Source of the DNA: Mytilus edulis
Lineage: Eukaryota > Mollusca > Bivalvia > Mytilida > Mytilidae
Direction: 5' to 3'
DNA: 64,000 nt
NCBI RefSeq assembly: GCF_963676685.1
Contig: NC_092348.1
Span: 28,805,386 to 28,869,385, forward strand
The translations under genes were made by a program, and so were the position numbers. Of the stretch, positions 8,201-19,364 are shown piece after piece. Position 1 is the stretch's first letter. Each line of letters begins with the position of its first letter. Below the pieces are notes generated by a model. It did no database searches and had not been told where the DNA came from. It saw only the letters and a list, made by a program, of their open reading frames with translations.

Positions 8201-10786
8201 TTTCAAATTAAGATCTTCAATGTAGATTATAAAAATTTCATAGTTCCTTAATAGTACAGGCAAAGCTGCCTCACTGAGCAATTATATTCTGTTTTCTATT
8301 ATCACTATTTTTAGCTCACCTGGCCCGAAGGGCCAAGTGAGCTTTTCCCATCACTTTGCGTCCGTCGTCCGTCGTCCGGCGTCGTTAACTTTTACAAAAA
8401 TCTTCTCCTCTGAAACTACTGGGCCAAATTGAACCAAACTTGGCCACAATCATCATTGGGGTATCTAGTTTAAAAAATGTGTGGCGTGACCCGTTCAACC
8501 AACCAAGATGGCCGCCATGGCTAAAAATAGAACATAGGGGTAAAATGCAGTTTTTGGCTTATAACTCAAAAACCAAAGCATTTAGAGGAAATCTGACGTC
8601 GGGTTAATATGTTTATCAGGTCAAGATCTATCTGCCCTGAAATTTTCAGATGAATCGGTCAACATGTTGTTGGGTTGCTGCCCCTGAATTGGTCATTTTG
8701 AGGAAATTTTGCTGTTTTTGGTTATTATCTTGAATATTATTATAGATAGAGATAAATTGTAAACAGCAATAATGTTCGGCAAAGTTAGATTTACAAATAA
8801 GTCAACTTGACCGAAATGGTCAGTTGACCCCTTTAGGAGTTATTGCCCTTTATAGTCAATATTTAACCATTTTTCATAAATATAAGTAATCTTTTAGAAA
8901 AATCTTCTCCTCTGAAACTACTGGGCCAAATTAATCCAAACTTGGCCACAATCATCTTTGGGGTATCTAGTTTTGAAAATGTGTGGCGTGACCCGGTCAA
9001 CCAACCAAGATGGCCGCCATGGCTAAAAATAGAACATAGAGGTAAAATGCAGTTTTTGGCTTATAACTCAAAAACCAAAGCATTAAGAGGAAATCTGAAA
9101 TGGGGTAAATATGTTTATCAGGTCAAGATCTATCTGCCCTGAAATTTTCAGATGAATCGGTCAACCCGTTGTTGGGTTGCTGCCCCTGAATTGGTCATTT
9201 TGAGGAAATTTTGCTGTTTTTGGTTATTATCTTGAATATTACTATAGATAGAGATAAACTGTAAACAGCAATAATGTTCAGCAAAAAAAGATTTACAAAT
9301 AAGTCAACATGACCGAAATGGTCAGTTGACCCCTTTAGGAGTTATTGCCCTTTATAGTCAATTTTTAACCATTTTTCATAAATATAAGTAATCTTTTAGA
9401 AAAATCTTCTCCTCTGAAACTACTGGGCCAAATTAATCCAAACTTGGCCACAATCATCTTTGGGGTATCTAGTTTTGAAAATGTGTGGCGTGACCCGGTC
9501 AACCAACCAAGATGGCCGCCACGGCTAAAAATAGAACATAGGGGTAAAATGCAGTTTTTGGCTTATAACTCAAAAACCAAAACATTTAGAGGAAATCTGA
9601 CATGGAGTAAAAATGTTTATCAGGTCAAGATCTATCTGCCCTGAAATTTTCAGATGAATCGGTCAACCTGTTGTTGGGTTGCTGCCCCTGAATTGGTAAT
9701 TTTGAGGAAATTTTGCTGTTTTTGGTTATTATCTTGAATATTATTATAGATAGAGATAAACTGTAAACAGCAATAATGTTCATCAAAGTAAGATTTACAA
9801 ATAAGTCAACATGACCGAAATGGTCAGTTGACCCCTTTAGGAGTTATTGCCCTTTATAGTCAATTTTTAACCATTTTTCGTAAATCTTAGTTATCTTTTA
9901 CAAAAATCTTCTCCTCTGAAACTACTGGGCCAAATTAATTCAAACTTGGCCACAATCATCTTTGAGGTACCTTGTTTGAAAAATGTGTCCGATGACCTGG
10001 CCATCCAACCAAGATGGCCACCACGGCTAAAAATAGAACAGGGGTAACATGTAGTTTTTTGCTTATAACTCTGAAACCCAAATCATTTAGAGGAAATCTG
10101 ACAAGGAGTTAAATTGTTAATCAAGTCAATATATATCTGCCCTGAAATATTCAAATGAATTGGACAACAGGTTGTTGGGTTGCTGCCCTCCAATTGGAAA
10201 TTTTTAAAGAAATTTTGCTGTTTTTGGTTATTATCTTGAATACTATTATAGATAGCGATAAACTGTAAACAGCGATAATGTTCATCAAAGTAAGATCTAC
10301 AAATAAGTCCACATGACCTAAATGGTCAATTGACCCTTTAAGGAGTTATTGCCCTTTATAGTCAATTTTTAACAATTTTCATTAATTTGGTAAATTTATG
10401 TAAATTTTTACCAAATATTTTTCTCTGTTACTAATGGGCAAAGTTCATTATAGATATAATTGTAAGAAGCAAGAATGTTCAGTAAAGTAAGAACTTCAAA
10501 CACATCACCATCACCAAAATACAATTTTGTCATGAATCCATTTGTGTCCTTTGTTTAATATGCACATAGACCAAGGTGAGCGACACAGGCTCTTTAGAGC
10601 CTCTAGTTAATAAAAATCAACATGATAGTTCTTAATATTCTTATATTTCAATGTAGGAAATTTTGCTTCTCTTTAGGCAGTTAACATAAGACTGATGACA
10701 AGTTTATATATTTTCAGATCATTGTATTTGAAGAAGAAAAAGTAGGAAAATATGTAAGTTTTCTTGACCATCCATTGCTGACCTAA
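5152..10786 (+). CDS. beta-galactosidase-like protein (GH35), last five exons, 5' part missing
   Basis: Exons 5152-5245, 5700-5787, 6442-6559, 7211-7327 and 10718-10786 join in phase (486 bases, 161 residues plus TAA). All inner boundaries are GT-AG. The product is the C-terminal beta-sandwich region of the lysosomal/secreted GLB1/GLB1L family, which removes terminal beta-galactose from glycoconjugates. Diagnostic stretches are DIIVENLGRANYA, then GWGKGIVFVNEHHLGRYW, GPQKTLFVPAPYLKAGYNS and IIVFEEEKVG. The catalytic TIM barrel with its two acidic residues must lie in exons upstream, outside the window. Which paralogue it is (GLB1, GLB1L, GLB1L2/3) cannot be decided from this part. The last exon contains a GTAAGT that could act as a cryptic donor. 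Confidence 0.9.
5700..5787 (+). CDS. beta-galactosidase-like exon
   Basis: Follows TATGCAG and ends CACAA|GTAAGT. It completes the split glycine of the previous exon and encodes ITGEILLDDKPVENWTVYPL followed by TFNRNFIH. Confidence 0.88.
6442..6559 (+). CDS. beta-galactosidase-like exon
   Basis: Follows TTTCTTACAG and ends GAG|GTAGGG. It encodes the segment from IYTNDKYFPLSSL to PVPKDTFLQME. The longer 132-residue open frame over it simply runs into the intron and a dispersed repeat. Confidence 0.88.
6611..6888 (+). repeat. TGCCCCA-type dispersed repeat, plus-strand copy in intron
   Basis: Runs from TTTATGCCCCATTTATGGGC through a GTCTGTCCGTCTGTTCGTCC segment, GGTTAAAGTTTTGGTCGAGG, AATTTTAATGCCAAATTAGA and TTTCACGGTCCACTGAACAT to GGACACATTCTTGTTTT. 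Copies at 27597 and 56745 share the whole order; 2660 and 37800 are minus-strand partial copies. Confidence 0.85.
7211..7327 (+). CDS. beta-galactosidase-like exon
   Basis: Follows TATTGCAG and ends TCG|GTAAAC. Its 39 codons start GWGKGIVFVNEHHLGRYW and run to YLKAGYNS. This is the most conserved block of the GH35 C-terminal domain, where the N...GRYW...GPQ.TL.VP pattern marks a jelly-roll strand pair. Confidence 0.92.
7905..8080 (+). repeat. dispersed mussel-type repeat fragment
   Basis: Contains GGGGCCAGCGGAAGGACGCC, GGTGGCCTTCGGCTATTGTC and TGGTCGGGTTGTTGTCGCTT. The last part recurs reversed at 22575-22632 and 59418-59495. It is more GC-rich than its surroundings. No coding frame is kept. 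Confidence 0.65.
8311..10606 (+). mobile_element. AGCTCACC hairpin-ended element, copy 1, with four 502-bp internal units
   Basis: Starts with a hairpin (AGCTCACCTGGCCC / GGGCCAAGTGAGCT, loop GAA) and ends GGTGAGCGACACAGG with a second hairpin (AGGCTCT / AGAGCCT) followed by CTAG. The core is four tandem units beginning TCTTCTCCTCTGAAAC at 8401, 8903, 9405 and 9907, exactly 502 bases apart; the fourth is more diverged and has a distinct tail. No transposase frame is present. The 66-residue ORFs inside recur only because the units do. The hairpin plus CTAG end recalls a Helitron 3' end, but that is only a suggestion. Confidence 0.88.
10718..10786 (+). CDS. beta-galactosidase-like terminal exon with stop
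   Basis: Follows TATTTTCAG. It encodes IIVFEEEKVGKYVSFLDHPL, two more residues and TAA at 10784-10786. The ending VSFLDHPLLT fits the family's C-terminal strand (compare 'VTFVDRP' in vertebrate GLB1), so the reading through the internal TATGTAAGT is preferred over splicing there. Confidence 0.82.
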   Translation: MIVFEEEKVGKYVSFLDHPLLT

Positions 10787-11060
10787 AAGTATTGTTGTAT
10801 GGATAGAGAGACTCAGGAGAAAGACTTAGAACCAGGGGAGATTGAAGGGAACAAGATTCAAGAAGACCTTTTGTAATTTTCAAACTATTGCTTACTGCTG
10901 TGTTGTATCTAGAAAGTGCTAATTGTCTATGTACCCTAAACCAGAAAAAGGACCCTACATTAGAAAAAGAATAGTTAAACTGTATTTGGCAAAACTTATA
11001 GGAATTTTGGTCCATAATGCTCTTCAACTTCATACTTTATTTGGCCTTTTTAACTTTTTT
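10787..11060 (+). other. probable 3' untranslated region of the beta-galactosidase-like gene
   Basis: Sequence after the stop codon with no plus-strand frame. The poly(A) site was not identified with confidence; an AATAAA at about 12124 lies inside a MITE. The 104-residue minus-strand ORF at 10719-11033 overlaps the terminal exon and is a shadow. Confidence 0.4.
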
Positions 11061-11068
11061 CGATTCGA

Positions 11069-11112
11069 GCGTCACTGATGAGTCTTTTGTAGACAAAACG
11101 CGTGTCTGGCGT
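11069..11112 (+). ncRNA. degenerate hammerhead ribozyme, minimal stem III
   Basis: All parts of a type I hammerhead are in order: stem I GCGTCA (11069-11074), core CTGATGA (11075-11081), stem II GTCT/AGAC with loop TTTGT, the GAAA box here read as AAAA (11095-11098), a four-pair stem III ACGC/GTGT, the cleavage triplet GTC (11104-11106), and the stem I partner TGGCGT (11107-11112). The first base of the GAAA box (G12) is A, a change expected to abolish cleavage. Hammerheads with very short stem III are known from bivalve retrozyme-like repeats, so this is probably a dead copy of one. Confidence 0.7.
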
Positions 11113-11950
11113 ATATATAGTCCTGGTATCTATGATGAGTTTATTCACATTAAAAACTTTTTTTAGCACATATTTTGGAGCACTATTTGACTCAAAAAAA
11201 TAGTAAATATTTCAAATTCTGAGATGCAACATTTTGTTGTCAAATATTATATTGTAGAAAGCAGAATTTGAAAAAAAAAAATACCTCACTGTCAAAGCTT
11301 TTTCTAATTGATATTTGAATTTGTCACCTTTCAAATTGTCAAATTTTTTATATATTTTCCTGTTCTGCAAAGATTTTCATTTCTTTACTATTTTTATCAA
11401 AATGTAAGTCCACTTATATTTGTGGAATCCTATTATTTTCGTTTATCTCTTTCTTGCCAATTTTTTGACAATCTAATTCAAATTTTCTATAACCTGCATT
11501 GATTTATTAAAAGCAGAAAAGATTTGCATTTTGCTACTTTCTTGTATTGTTTTTTTTAAAGTACAATCAAGTAAACTAATAGCTTACCAAGATTTGTTTG
11601 TTTATCTATTATAAAGCAAAACATTGTTATGTTATACAGAAAAACACCAAATTTTATTTTTTTTAATTTAACTTTTCTTATCAGGACTAAATTCACCCAT
11701 CAACAACAATTCATGCCTCTTATCAATATTTTTCCCCTCTAAATATAACTCTCTTCATAGGAGTAACTTGTTAAAAACTGTATGAAAAAGATATACTATG
11801 CCTATACTGATAAATACTGGATCACAGGATGGAATTGTTTTTATGTACATGCTTAATATAAAGACTTTTACCTGCTTATTTCATACAAATTGTAAAGTTT
11901 GTATTTGAGGGTTGCAAATGTGTTATATATTTGCCTGATATTATATACTC
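11113..11950. other. AT-rich stretch without recognisable genes
   Basis: Homopolymer-rich DNA. Open frames such as 11308-11502 are phenylalanine-rich low-complexity runs without splice context. Nothing else seen. Confidence 0.4.
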
Positions 11951-11954
11951 ATAT

Positions 11955-12158
11955 ACTGTAAATTCAGAAATTATTGCATGCATTTATTATTGTGATTTAT
12001 TTTATGACTTAAATGTGATTTGAATTTTTACGATTTTGAAAAAAATCCTGTTTAATTCATATAAAATATTTAAAAATGCAAGTTTAAATACTGCGTTTAC
12101 AACTCTGTCACATTTTTGGCAATAATAAAAACCTCACAATAATTTCTGAGTTTACAGT
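11955..12158. mobile_element. MITE with ACTGTAAATTCAGAAATTATTG ends (variant B)
   Basis: The left end reads ACTGTAAATTCAGAAATTAT and the right end is its mirror, ATAATTTCTGAGTTTACAGT, with one interruption. The interior is AT-rich. Its ACTGTAAA/TTTACAGT tips are shared with the MITEs at 12741, 30948 and 36593, so the four look like one superfamily. Confidence 0.72.
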
Positions 12159-12740
12159 AAGCAAGAATTTATATATGCTTATTGATTACAAATTACAAAT
12201 ATTTATTTTTGTCAGAAGTTTGGCATTGATAAGAGTCTTCTTTTTGTTAATTTTTTTTTATATTTAATAGAAACTGTATATGCTTATATGAAAGAGACTT
12301 GACATTTGTGTTGATAAGTAATAGTTTATCATAACTAGACAGACATTTAAAAAAATGTTTATTTAACAGAGGAGAAACTTGCATATAAGCTAGATATTAT
12401 ACAGATTTTATTATACTAGAATTTATACACACCAAGACATAAAGCAAATTTGAAAAAAAGGTTTGGAGTCTTTCCTTTTTCCAGTGCAGATTAAAAATTG
12501 AATGTATTTGACTATGCATTTTTGTGCCATATATATAAATACGATTATTTTTATATTCGCTTTCATAAATGGATGCTATTATTTTTTTTCATTTATCATT
12601 ACTATTGTTAAGATATACTAAACCTGTATACATACTAGTTGTTTTTGGTACTCATTTTTACTATTTTTTTAATGTCTGGAAAATTCTCTCTTTTTTTATG
12701 TGCATCATATGGTTGTTATTTCAATTAAATATACCACATA
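12159..12740. other. AT-rich stretch without recognisable genes
   Basis: No protein, RNA or array signal seen on either strand. Confidence 0.4.
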
Positions 12741-12962
12741 TACTGTAAACCAACTTATTTTCGCGGATACTTTATTTCGCGTATTGCCATTTAAAGTCCA
12801 CTTCGCGGCTACTTAATTTCGCGAATTTCTAATTTATATGATATAGTTCAGTAAGGAAAGATCCAAGTGTTACATATTCGCGACGATTTATATTCGCATT
12901 ATTTTGCTACTCGCGAAAGTCGCGAAAATAAATCGCTCGCGAAAATAAGTTGGTTTACAGTA
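12741..12962. mobile_element. MITE with TACTGTAAACC ends, copy 1
   Basis: Perfect terminal inverted repeats of about 25 bp: TACTGTAAACCAACTTATTT then TCGCG, mirrored as CGCGA then AAATAAGTTGGTTTACAGTA. The interior repeats TTTCGCG / CGCGAAA, making it CpG-rich against an AT-rich background. TA on both sides suggests insertion at TA. A second copy is at 30948-31169. Confidence 0.9.
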
Positions 12963-14480
12963 TACTAATTCATATTAATTAGCTATAATTGCAATTTTTC
13001 ATTAGATGATATTTGCCATGCATGATTTCATATTTTTTCTATCAGAAGACCACTTATTGTATGCAATATTCAATTTAAATTGCATTGAGCATTGTAAATA
13101 TAATCATTTTAAAATGTTGCTTTAGTCACCTGCTAAGCAGGATTAGTGCTTCATAATCATTACTCTTATTCACTGTTTCAGAATCTTATGCATTCTGGGT
13201 AATATTTTCAAAAGCATACACCAAACATTGTTATTGGTTAACATTGATTTAAACAATGGAAAATTAACCCATAATGTTACCTTGTTTTCACTTGGGTGTA
13301 AAAGCAATAAAATAGCATAGTTCCTTTGATTCTGAAAGAGCAAATAAGAATACATGTTATTTGTTAATACATGTAACTGTTGACATTAACAATCATAATA
13401 ATTTCAGTTGAATGTTTGTCTCCCTTTGATAAAATCAGTGTCCACAATACTTTTATTTTCGTTACAGTTATATAATTTGTTTGTTTTTGATAAAATAATT
13501 TCCTTTGTGTTCTGTACACTTTGCAGTCATTGTGTTATAATTATATATTGCAGATCAGACTTAAAATATATTTCAAGGAAAGACCTTAACAGTACATGTA
13601 TTTGGTAGATATTTATTACATTTATACATGCAGTCAAGTAATACATAATAATATGTACATATATTTTGTATTGGACATATATTTTTTTTTATACATGGCT
13701 TTTCCAAGATTTTTTTTTTTAGAATAATGTATTTTTTTCACAGTTTATGTGTGATAACAATTTTGACATATCATTGTAATTTTCTTTATGACATTATGCA
13801 TTATACATGTCTTTGGTTGTGATTAACAAAGATAAAATAGATTTAGATAAACATTCCATATACATTTATATATACAATATGATATTATTCCTTGAACACC
13901 AACATATAGAACATGGTTGCTGACTCCTCATATCTTTTTTTTGTAATATTTAAAATTTTTGAACTCGATTTTATGTAAGGAAAGTGTAATTTAAAAGTTC
14001 TTAAAGTTTTACCTTTTTTTAACACAAATATTTTCATCAAAAAGATTCATTTATCCTTTGATTCAAAGTGATCTCATGAAATCCAAATAATGAACAATGA
14101 AATGGGTAAATCATCAAATAGCTTCAGCAATGAACAGTCACCCTCATTTCTCGACAACATCTATTTTGGTCAGAATAAACAAATGTTGTCAATTCAACAA
14201 ATATTTGACACAAACATCCACCAAATAAACTAAAAATACAAATATACGGTGACAACTACTGACAATTTATTTTCCAGTTCAGGCCCACTCTGTTCAGAGT
14301 CTATATTAGTTTTGATGCTCTTAAACATTTCAATGTTTGACCTTCTTAAGTTTTGGTCTCAAGCCTACCTTATTCAGGTTATTCAAAAAATATAATGCTG
14401 TGCATACTTATATTGGTTAGGTTAAGTAAAATGTGTAAACCCAATCTTCCCCCTTTTTAACCTAGTCAGCAGAAAACCAA
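12963..14480. other. gene-free AT-rich stretch
   Basis: Read on both strands; only short low-complexity frames (for example 13170-13355 minus and 13408-13608 plus) without splice or composition support. No tandem array. Confidence 0.4.
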
Positions 14481-14485
14481 TTTTT

Positions 14486-15520
14486 AAGCTCACCTGGCCC
14501 AAATGGCCAAGTGAGCTTTTCTCATCACCTGGCATCTGCGTCCGGCGTCGTCTTAACTTTTTACAAAAATCTTCCCCTCTGAAACTACTTGGCCGAATTT
14601 AACCAAACTTGGCCATAGTTATCATTGGGGTATCTAGTTTAAAAAATGTGTCCGATGACCCGGCCAGCCAACCAAGATGGCCGCCATGGCTAAAAATAGA
14701 ACATAGGGGTAAAATGTAGATTTTGGCTTATAACTCTGAAACCAAAGCATTTAGAGCAAACCTGACACGGGTAATATTGTTTATCAAGTCAAGATCTATC
14801 TGCCCTGAAATTTTCAGATGAATCGGACAACCAGTTGATGGGTTGCTGCCCCTGAATTGGAAATTTTAAGGAAATGTTGCAGCTTTTGGTTATTATCTTG
14901 AATATTATTATAGATAGAGATGAACTGTAAGTAGCAATAATGGTCAGCAAAGTAAGATCTACAAATAAGTTAACATGACCAAAATGTTCAGTTGACCCCT
15001 TAAAAGAAGTTATTGCCTTTTATAGTCAATTTTAACAATTTTTTTGAAATTTTTGTCATCTTTTACAAAAATCTTCTCCTCTTAAACTACTGGGCCAAAT
15101 TTAACCAAACTTGGCCACAATCATCATTGGGGTATCTAGTTCAAAAAATGTGTCCGATTACCCGGCTAGCCAACCTAGATAGCTGCCATGGCTAAAAATA
15201 GAATATAGGGGTAAAATGTAGATTTTGGTTTATAACTCTGAAACCAAAGCATTTAGAGCAAATTTTACAAGAAGTAAAATTGTTTATCAAGTCAAGATCT
15301 ATCTGCCCGGAAATTTTCAGATGAATAGGACAAATGATTGTTGGGTTGCCACCCCTGAATTGGTAATTTTATGGAAATTTGCCGTTTTTGGTTATTATCT
15401 TGAATATTATTATAGATAGAGATAAACTTAAAACAGCAATAATGTTCAGCAAAGTAAGATCTACAAATAAGTCAACATGAGAAAAATGGTCAATTGACCC
15501 CTAAAGGAGTTATTGCCATA
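14486..15520 (+). mobile_element. AGCTCACC hairpin-ended element, copy 2, truncated at the 3' end
   Basis: Begins AAGCTCACCTGGCCC, loop, GGCCAAGTGAGCTT. Two internal units begin TCTTCCCCTCTGAAAC (about 14570) and TCTTCTCCTCTTAAAC (about 15070), again about 500 bases apart. The match ends near GGAGTTATTGCC at 15506-15517, so the terminal hairpin is missing. Confidence 0.82.
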
Positions 15521-16930
15521 TAGTTTTGTTTAATGGAAAAAAATGTTTAGGGGAAAATGTTGTTTATGTTTACATGTGGGTTACTTTCAAATTGTTAAAT
15601 TTACATTCTACTATTGCTTATCATTAATGAAGGAACTGATTTAGATGTATAATATAAGCAGCTCCTATATTTTTTTTATTAAAGATTTCTGATATAAGTT
15701 GTATGTGTTGTTATTTTTACTTACCTTGCACATATACCAGTATTGTGGTGTCGTCATTCTGTGTCCATCTTTGTTCTCAGTCAATGTGTCTTTTCTAAAT
15801 GAAATCAATTTGTAACATGACTGAGCATGTTGATGGAGTTTACAGAATGAACAATAATGGCTCAAAGGTGCATAATAAAGGGAGCAAATTATAAAAGAAT
15901 AGAGAAAAAATGGCAAAAAATGCAGAATACAGAAATAAAGAGCACCCCTCCAGACCCTCAGAAATGGAACCAATTGGGTTCTTGATTCAGTGAATTAGCC
16001 TTTGTAGATTTTAGTAAGCATATACACATAATTTACTCTTCACATACATGTATATAGTTTTCTATATCATACAGCCTCCAGTTTTTGTACAACTATGATG
16101 TCAGAAAATATTTCACATACAGCAATAAGATAAGATAATACAGCAATATGATTTGATCTGTGATGTGCTTTAGAAACCTATATTTTAAAATGTATTGGTT
16201 TAATTATCCACTGGTACTGCACTAACAATATGAGAGTTTTTTAATGTAGTTTGTTTGCCTTGTAACCACTCTGGCAAATTTATTTCCATCAGATCTTTTA
16301 AAAAAGTACTCTTTAAAATATATAAATATGAGGAGAATTTGGTATTTTTGCATAAATGAAAGTTCAAACAATTATCCGTTAAAGACCAAAGCACTATTAG
16401 TCAATTAACTCCAGCAGTATTTTCAAAATCCTCCAATCCCATAGCTGCATTTGAAATTCCACGAAATATTATGATGCCTGCAGTCAAATAGTTTCATCAA
16501 GGTCCAATAGTCCAATGCTTGCGATTCGAAAAAGTAGTGAAAATATTGTGTACTTATTTTATATAGAAAATGATAACTGAGGTATGATTAATAAATTATA
16601 CATGGCACTGTGATAACAGAATGTGAAAAAAAATCAAAACAGAAAACTAACAATCTGAATCATACTCAACCAATAAAAGAAAAGCAATCATAACAGAGAT
16701 CCAAGGACAACCACTTGAGTACAGCATCTTGGTGTGAGACCGACACATAAGGAATAAGGTTGTGAGCCTTCAACCCATTCCATAAAATGGGAAAACCGGT
16801 TAATATCAGTTAGAAAAGTCATGTATTGCAGGAGAAATCCCCTTTGAAATTTTGCACCCCACATTTGTCATTTATAGGACATCAATAAAAATCTAACATA
16901 AGTACAATATCAATCGAGATTGAAAAATAT
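15521..16930. other. gene-free stretch
   Basis: Short frames at 15665-15973 (minus) and 16200-16394 (minus) lack splice sites and family resemblance. A probable dispersed-repeat fragment (CAACCACTTGAGTACAGCAT, GGAATAAGGTTGTGAGCC) lies at about 16640-16800. Nothing else seen. Confidence 0.35.
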
Positions 16931-16935
16931 TTAAG

Positions 16936-17152
16936 AGGGGGGGGCAATAGGGGGTCCGTTAACATGTTAACAACACCTTGATTTTGGCAAAAACAGTTAA
17001 CAAAAAATGCAAAAATTCTGATACATGTAACAGTTAACAAAGTGGGTTAACAGTTAACAGCTTAAATTGATCTCAGATAACAGTTAACAACACCTTGAAA
17101 AGGGCCATAACAGGTTAACACAAAAAGGTATTGCCCCCCCCCCCCCCCCTCA
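16936..17152. mobile_element. MITE-like repeat with GGGGGGGGCAAT ends
   Basis: Starts with a G run and CAAT, and ends ATTG with a run of C, as an inverted pair. The interior is built from repeated ACAGTTAACA and AACAACACCTTGA words, some of them palindromic (GTTAAC). Confidence 0.6.
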
Positions 17153-17384
17153 TTTAACATTTAACAAGTTAGGACCTTAAACAATGTACTATTATGTAGA
17201 ATTTGAAAACGTTTGTATTTACTGTATGTTGGTCATGAGGCAGGGTTACACATGTTTGTGAGCTTTCAATCCTGTTCATCACCGGGGGAAATCTGTAAAA
17301 ATCAGTTAAAAAAGTTGTGAAAAACTTTTTTGGTAGGAGGAATCCCCATGGAAATTTTGCACCCCATTTTGATTACAATGCAGG

Positions 17385-18690
17385 TAAACTGGATTATAAT
17401 ACATAGTTAAAGAATACGATACACAGTTTTTAATTTCAATTCACAGTTCAATTGCATTACAATGCTGGTAAACTAGAATACAATACACAGTTCAATTTGA
17501 TTACAATAGGTAAAGTCCGTACAATATACAGTTAAATTTGATTACAATGTCGGTGAATTTGATTACAATGTCGGTGAATTTGATAACAATGTCGGTGAAT
17601 TTGATTACAATACAAAGTTGAATTTGATTTCAATGCAAAGTTGAATTTGATTTCAATGCATGTAAACTTGATGTCAATACACAGTTGAATTTGATTACAA
17701 TGCAGGTAAACTTGATTATAATACACAGTTGAATTTGATTACAATGCAGGTAAACTTGATTATAATACACAGTTGGATTTGATTACAATGCAGGTAAACT
17801 TGATTATGATACACAGTTGAATTTGATTACAATGCAGGTAAACATGATTATAATACACAGTTGAATTTGATTACAATGCAGGTAAACTTGATTATAATAC
17901 ACAGTTGAATTTGATTACAATGCAGGTAAACTCGATTATAATACACAGTTGAATTTGATTACAATGCAGGTAAACTTGATTATAATACACAGTTGAATTT
18001 GATTACAATGCAGGTAAACTTGATTATAATACACAGTTGAATTTGATTACAATGCAGGTAAACTTGACCATAATGTGGGTAACCTTGACTACAGTGTAGA
18101 TAAACTTGATTACAATACACAAGAAAATTTGTTTACAATGCAAGTAAACTTGATTACAAAACACAGGAATACAATGAATACACTGTTATTTTTTTTAAAC
18201 AAAACTGGTAAACATACTAAATCCACACAGTTAAATTGGAATACAATACACGGTTCAATTTGATAACAATGCAGATAAACTGGATTACAATACACAGTTA
18301 AATTTGAATTAAATACTGGTAAACAGGATAACGATACATAGTTCAATTTGATTACAATACAGGTAAAGTCCGTTAAAGTATACAGTTAAATTTGATAACA
18401 TACATGTAAACTCCGTTAAAATACACAGTTACATTTGATTACAATAGTTAAAGTTGATTACAATACAGGTAAAGTTGATTACAATACAGGTAAACTTGAT
18501 TACAATACAGATTACAATAAAGTTTAACTTGATTACAATACAGGTAAACTTGATTACAATATAGGTAAACTTGATTACAATATAGGTAAACTTGATTACA
18601 ATATAGGTAAACTTTTGATTACAATAAAGTTAATTTTGATTACAATATGGGTAAACTTGATTACAATGTACGTAAAATTAAAAACTAGAT
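17385..18690 (+). repeat. tandem array: 44-bp higher-order unit built from two 22-bp half-units
   Basis: The central part (about 17690-18065) is about eight nearly identical 44-bp units, each made of TTGATTACAATGCAGGTAAA and TTGATTATAATACACAGTTG type halves. Both flanks (17385-17690 and 18065-18690) hold diverged half-units: TACAATGTCGGTGAATTTGA on the left, ACTTGATTACAATATAGGTA on the right. Overlapping frames on both strands are repeat artefacts. Confidence 0.92.
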
Positions 18691-18848
18691 GCAGGTATCT
18701 TTTATAATATTCTAGTAATCTCGAGTTCTGCAAAAAAAATTATCTAGAGCATATACACAATTTTTAAAAGATGCCATACAAATTTTTAATGTATGGTCTA
18801 TATTCTATATGATCTAAAATTCAAGACTTGGTTTTGATATTTGTACTT

Positions 18849-18970
18849 AATGAATGGCTATTATTTATTTTGAATTTATTGACCCATAAAATTAATTTTT
18901 GACTCTTCACATTGAATAATCCGCGAATTTATGGGTCAATAAATTCAAAATAAATTATTGCCATTCATTA
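18849..18970. mobile_element. fold-back repeat with about 42-bp arms
   Basis: Left arm AATGAATGGCTATTATTTAT to TATTGACCCATAAA. The right arm mirrors it from TTTATGGGTCAATAAATTCA to ATTGCCATTCATT, with few mismatches and a spacer of about 37 bases. It would form a long hairpin. No coding content. Confidence 0.8.
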
Positions 18971-19364
18971 TAAATAAATTTCTATCAAAAATAAGGCTCA
19001 AAGAACTTTTTATATTCCTTATATTAACAATAACAACGTACACACATGTTGGCGTATGAATACACAACGTCAGAGTTGGCGTGTCGCCATAAAAATTGAC
19101 AACATTGAAAATAAAACTAATACTTTTAACCAATCAGAAGACAGTAAATACACCAACTTTATTTATTTGTTCATGTCATTTGTGTTCGTAGATCTTCTTT
19201 CTTTAATGTTTCATATTTTGTTGTTGAAAGGTTATTCATTATTGAATTGGCCATGTGTATCATACATTTGTTTTTTGCAAAATTTGATCAGTAAAGATAC
19301 AAGCAGAAAATGTATTTTTAGATTAAATCAAAATAAAATCATATACTATTAAAGCATCATTGTA
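18971..19364. other. gene-free stretch with one unsupported open frame
   Basis: A 98-residue frame at 19056-19352 has no family resemblance, splice context or codon pattern to support it. Nothing else seen. Confidence 0.35.

Noticed and set aside
8942..9644. Two 66-residue ORFs starting MATIIFGVSS
   Set aside because: They recur exactly with the 502-bp units of the AGCTCACC element; other units have the same frame broken. No protein family is resembled.
17532..18346. Cys/His-rich minus-strand ORFs
   Set aside because: Repeat translations of the 44-bp array.
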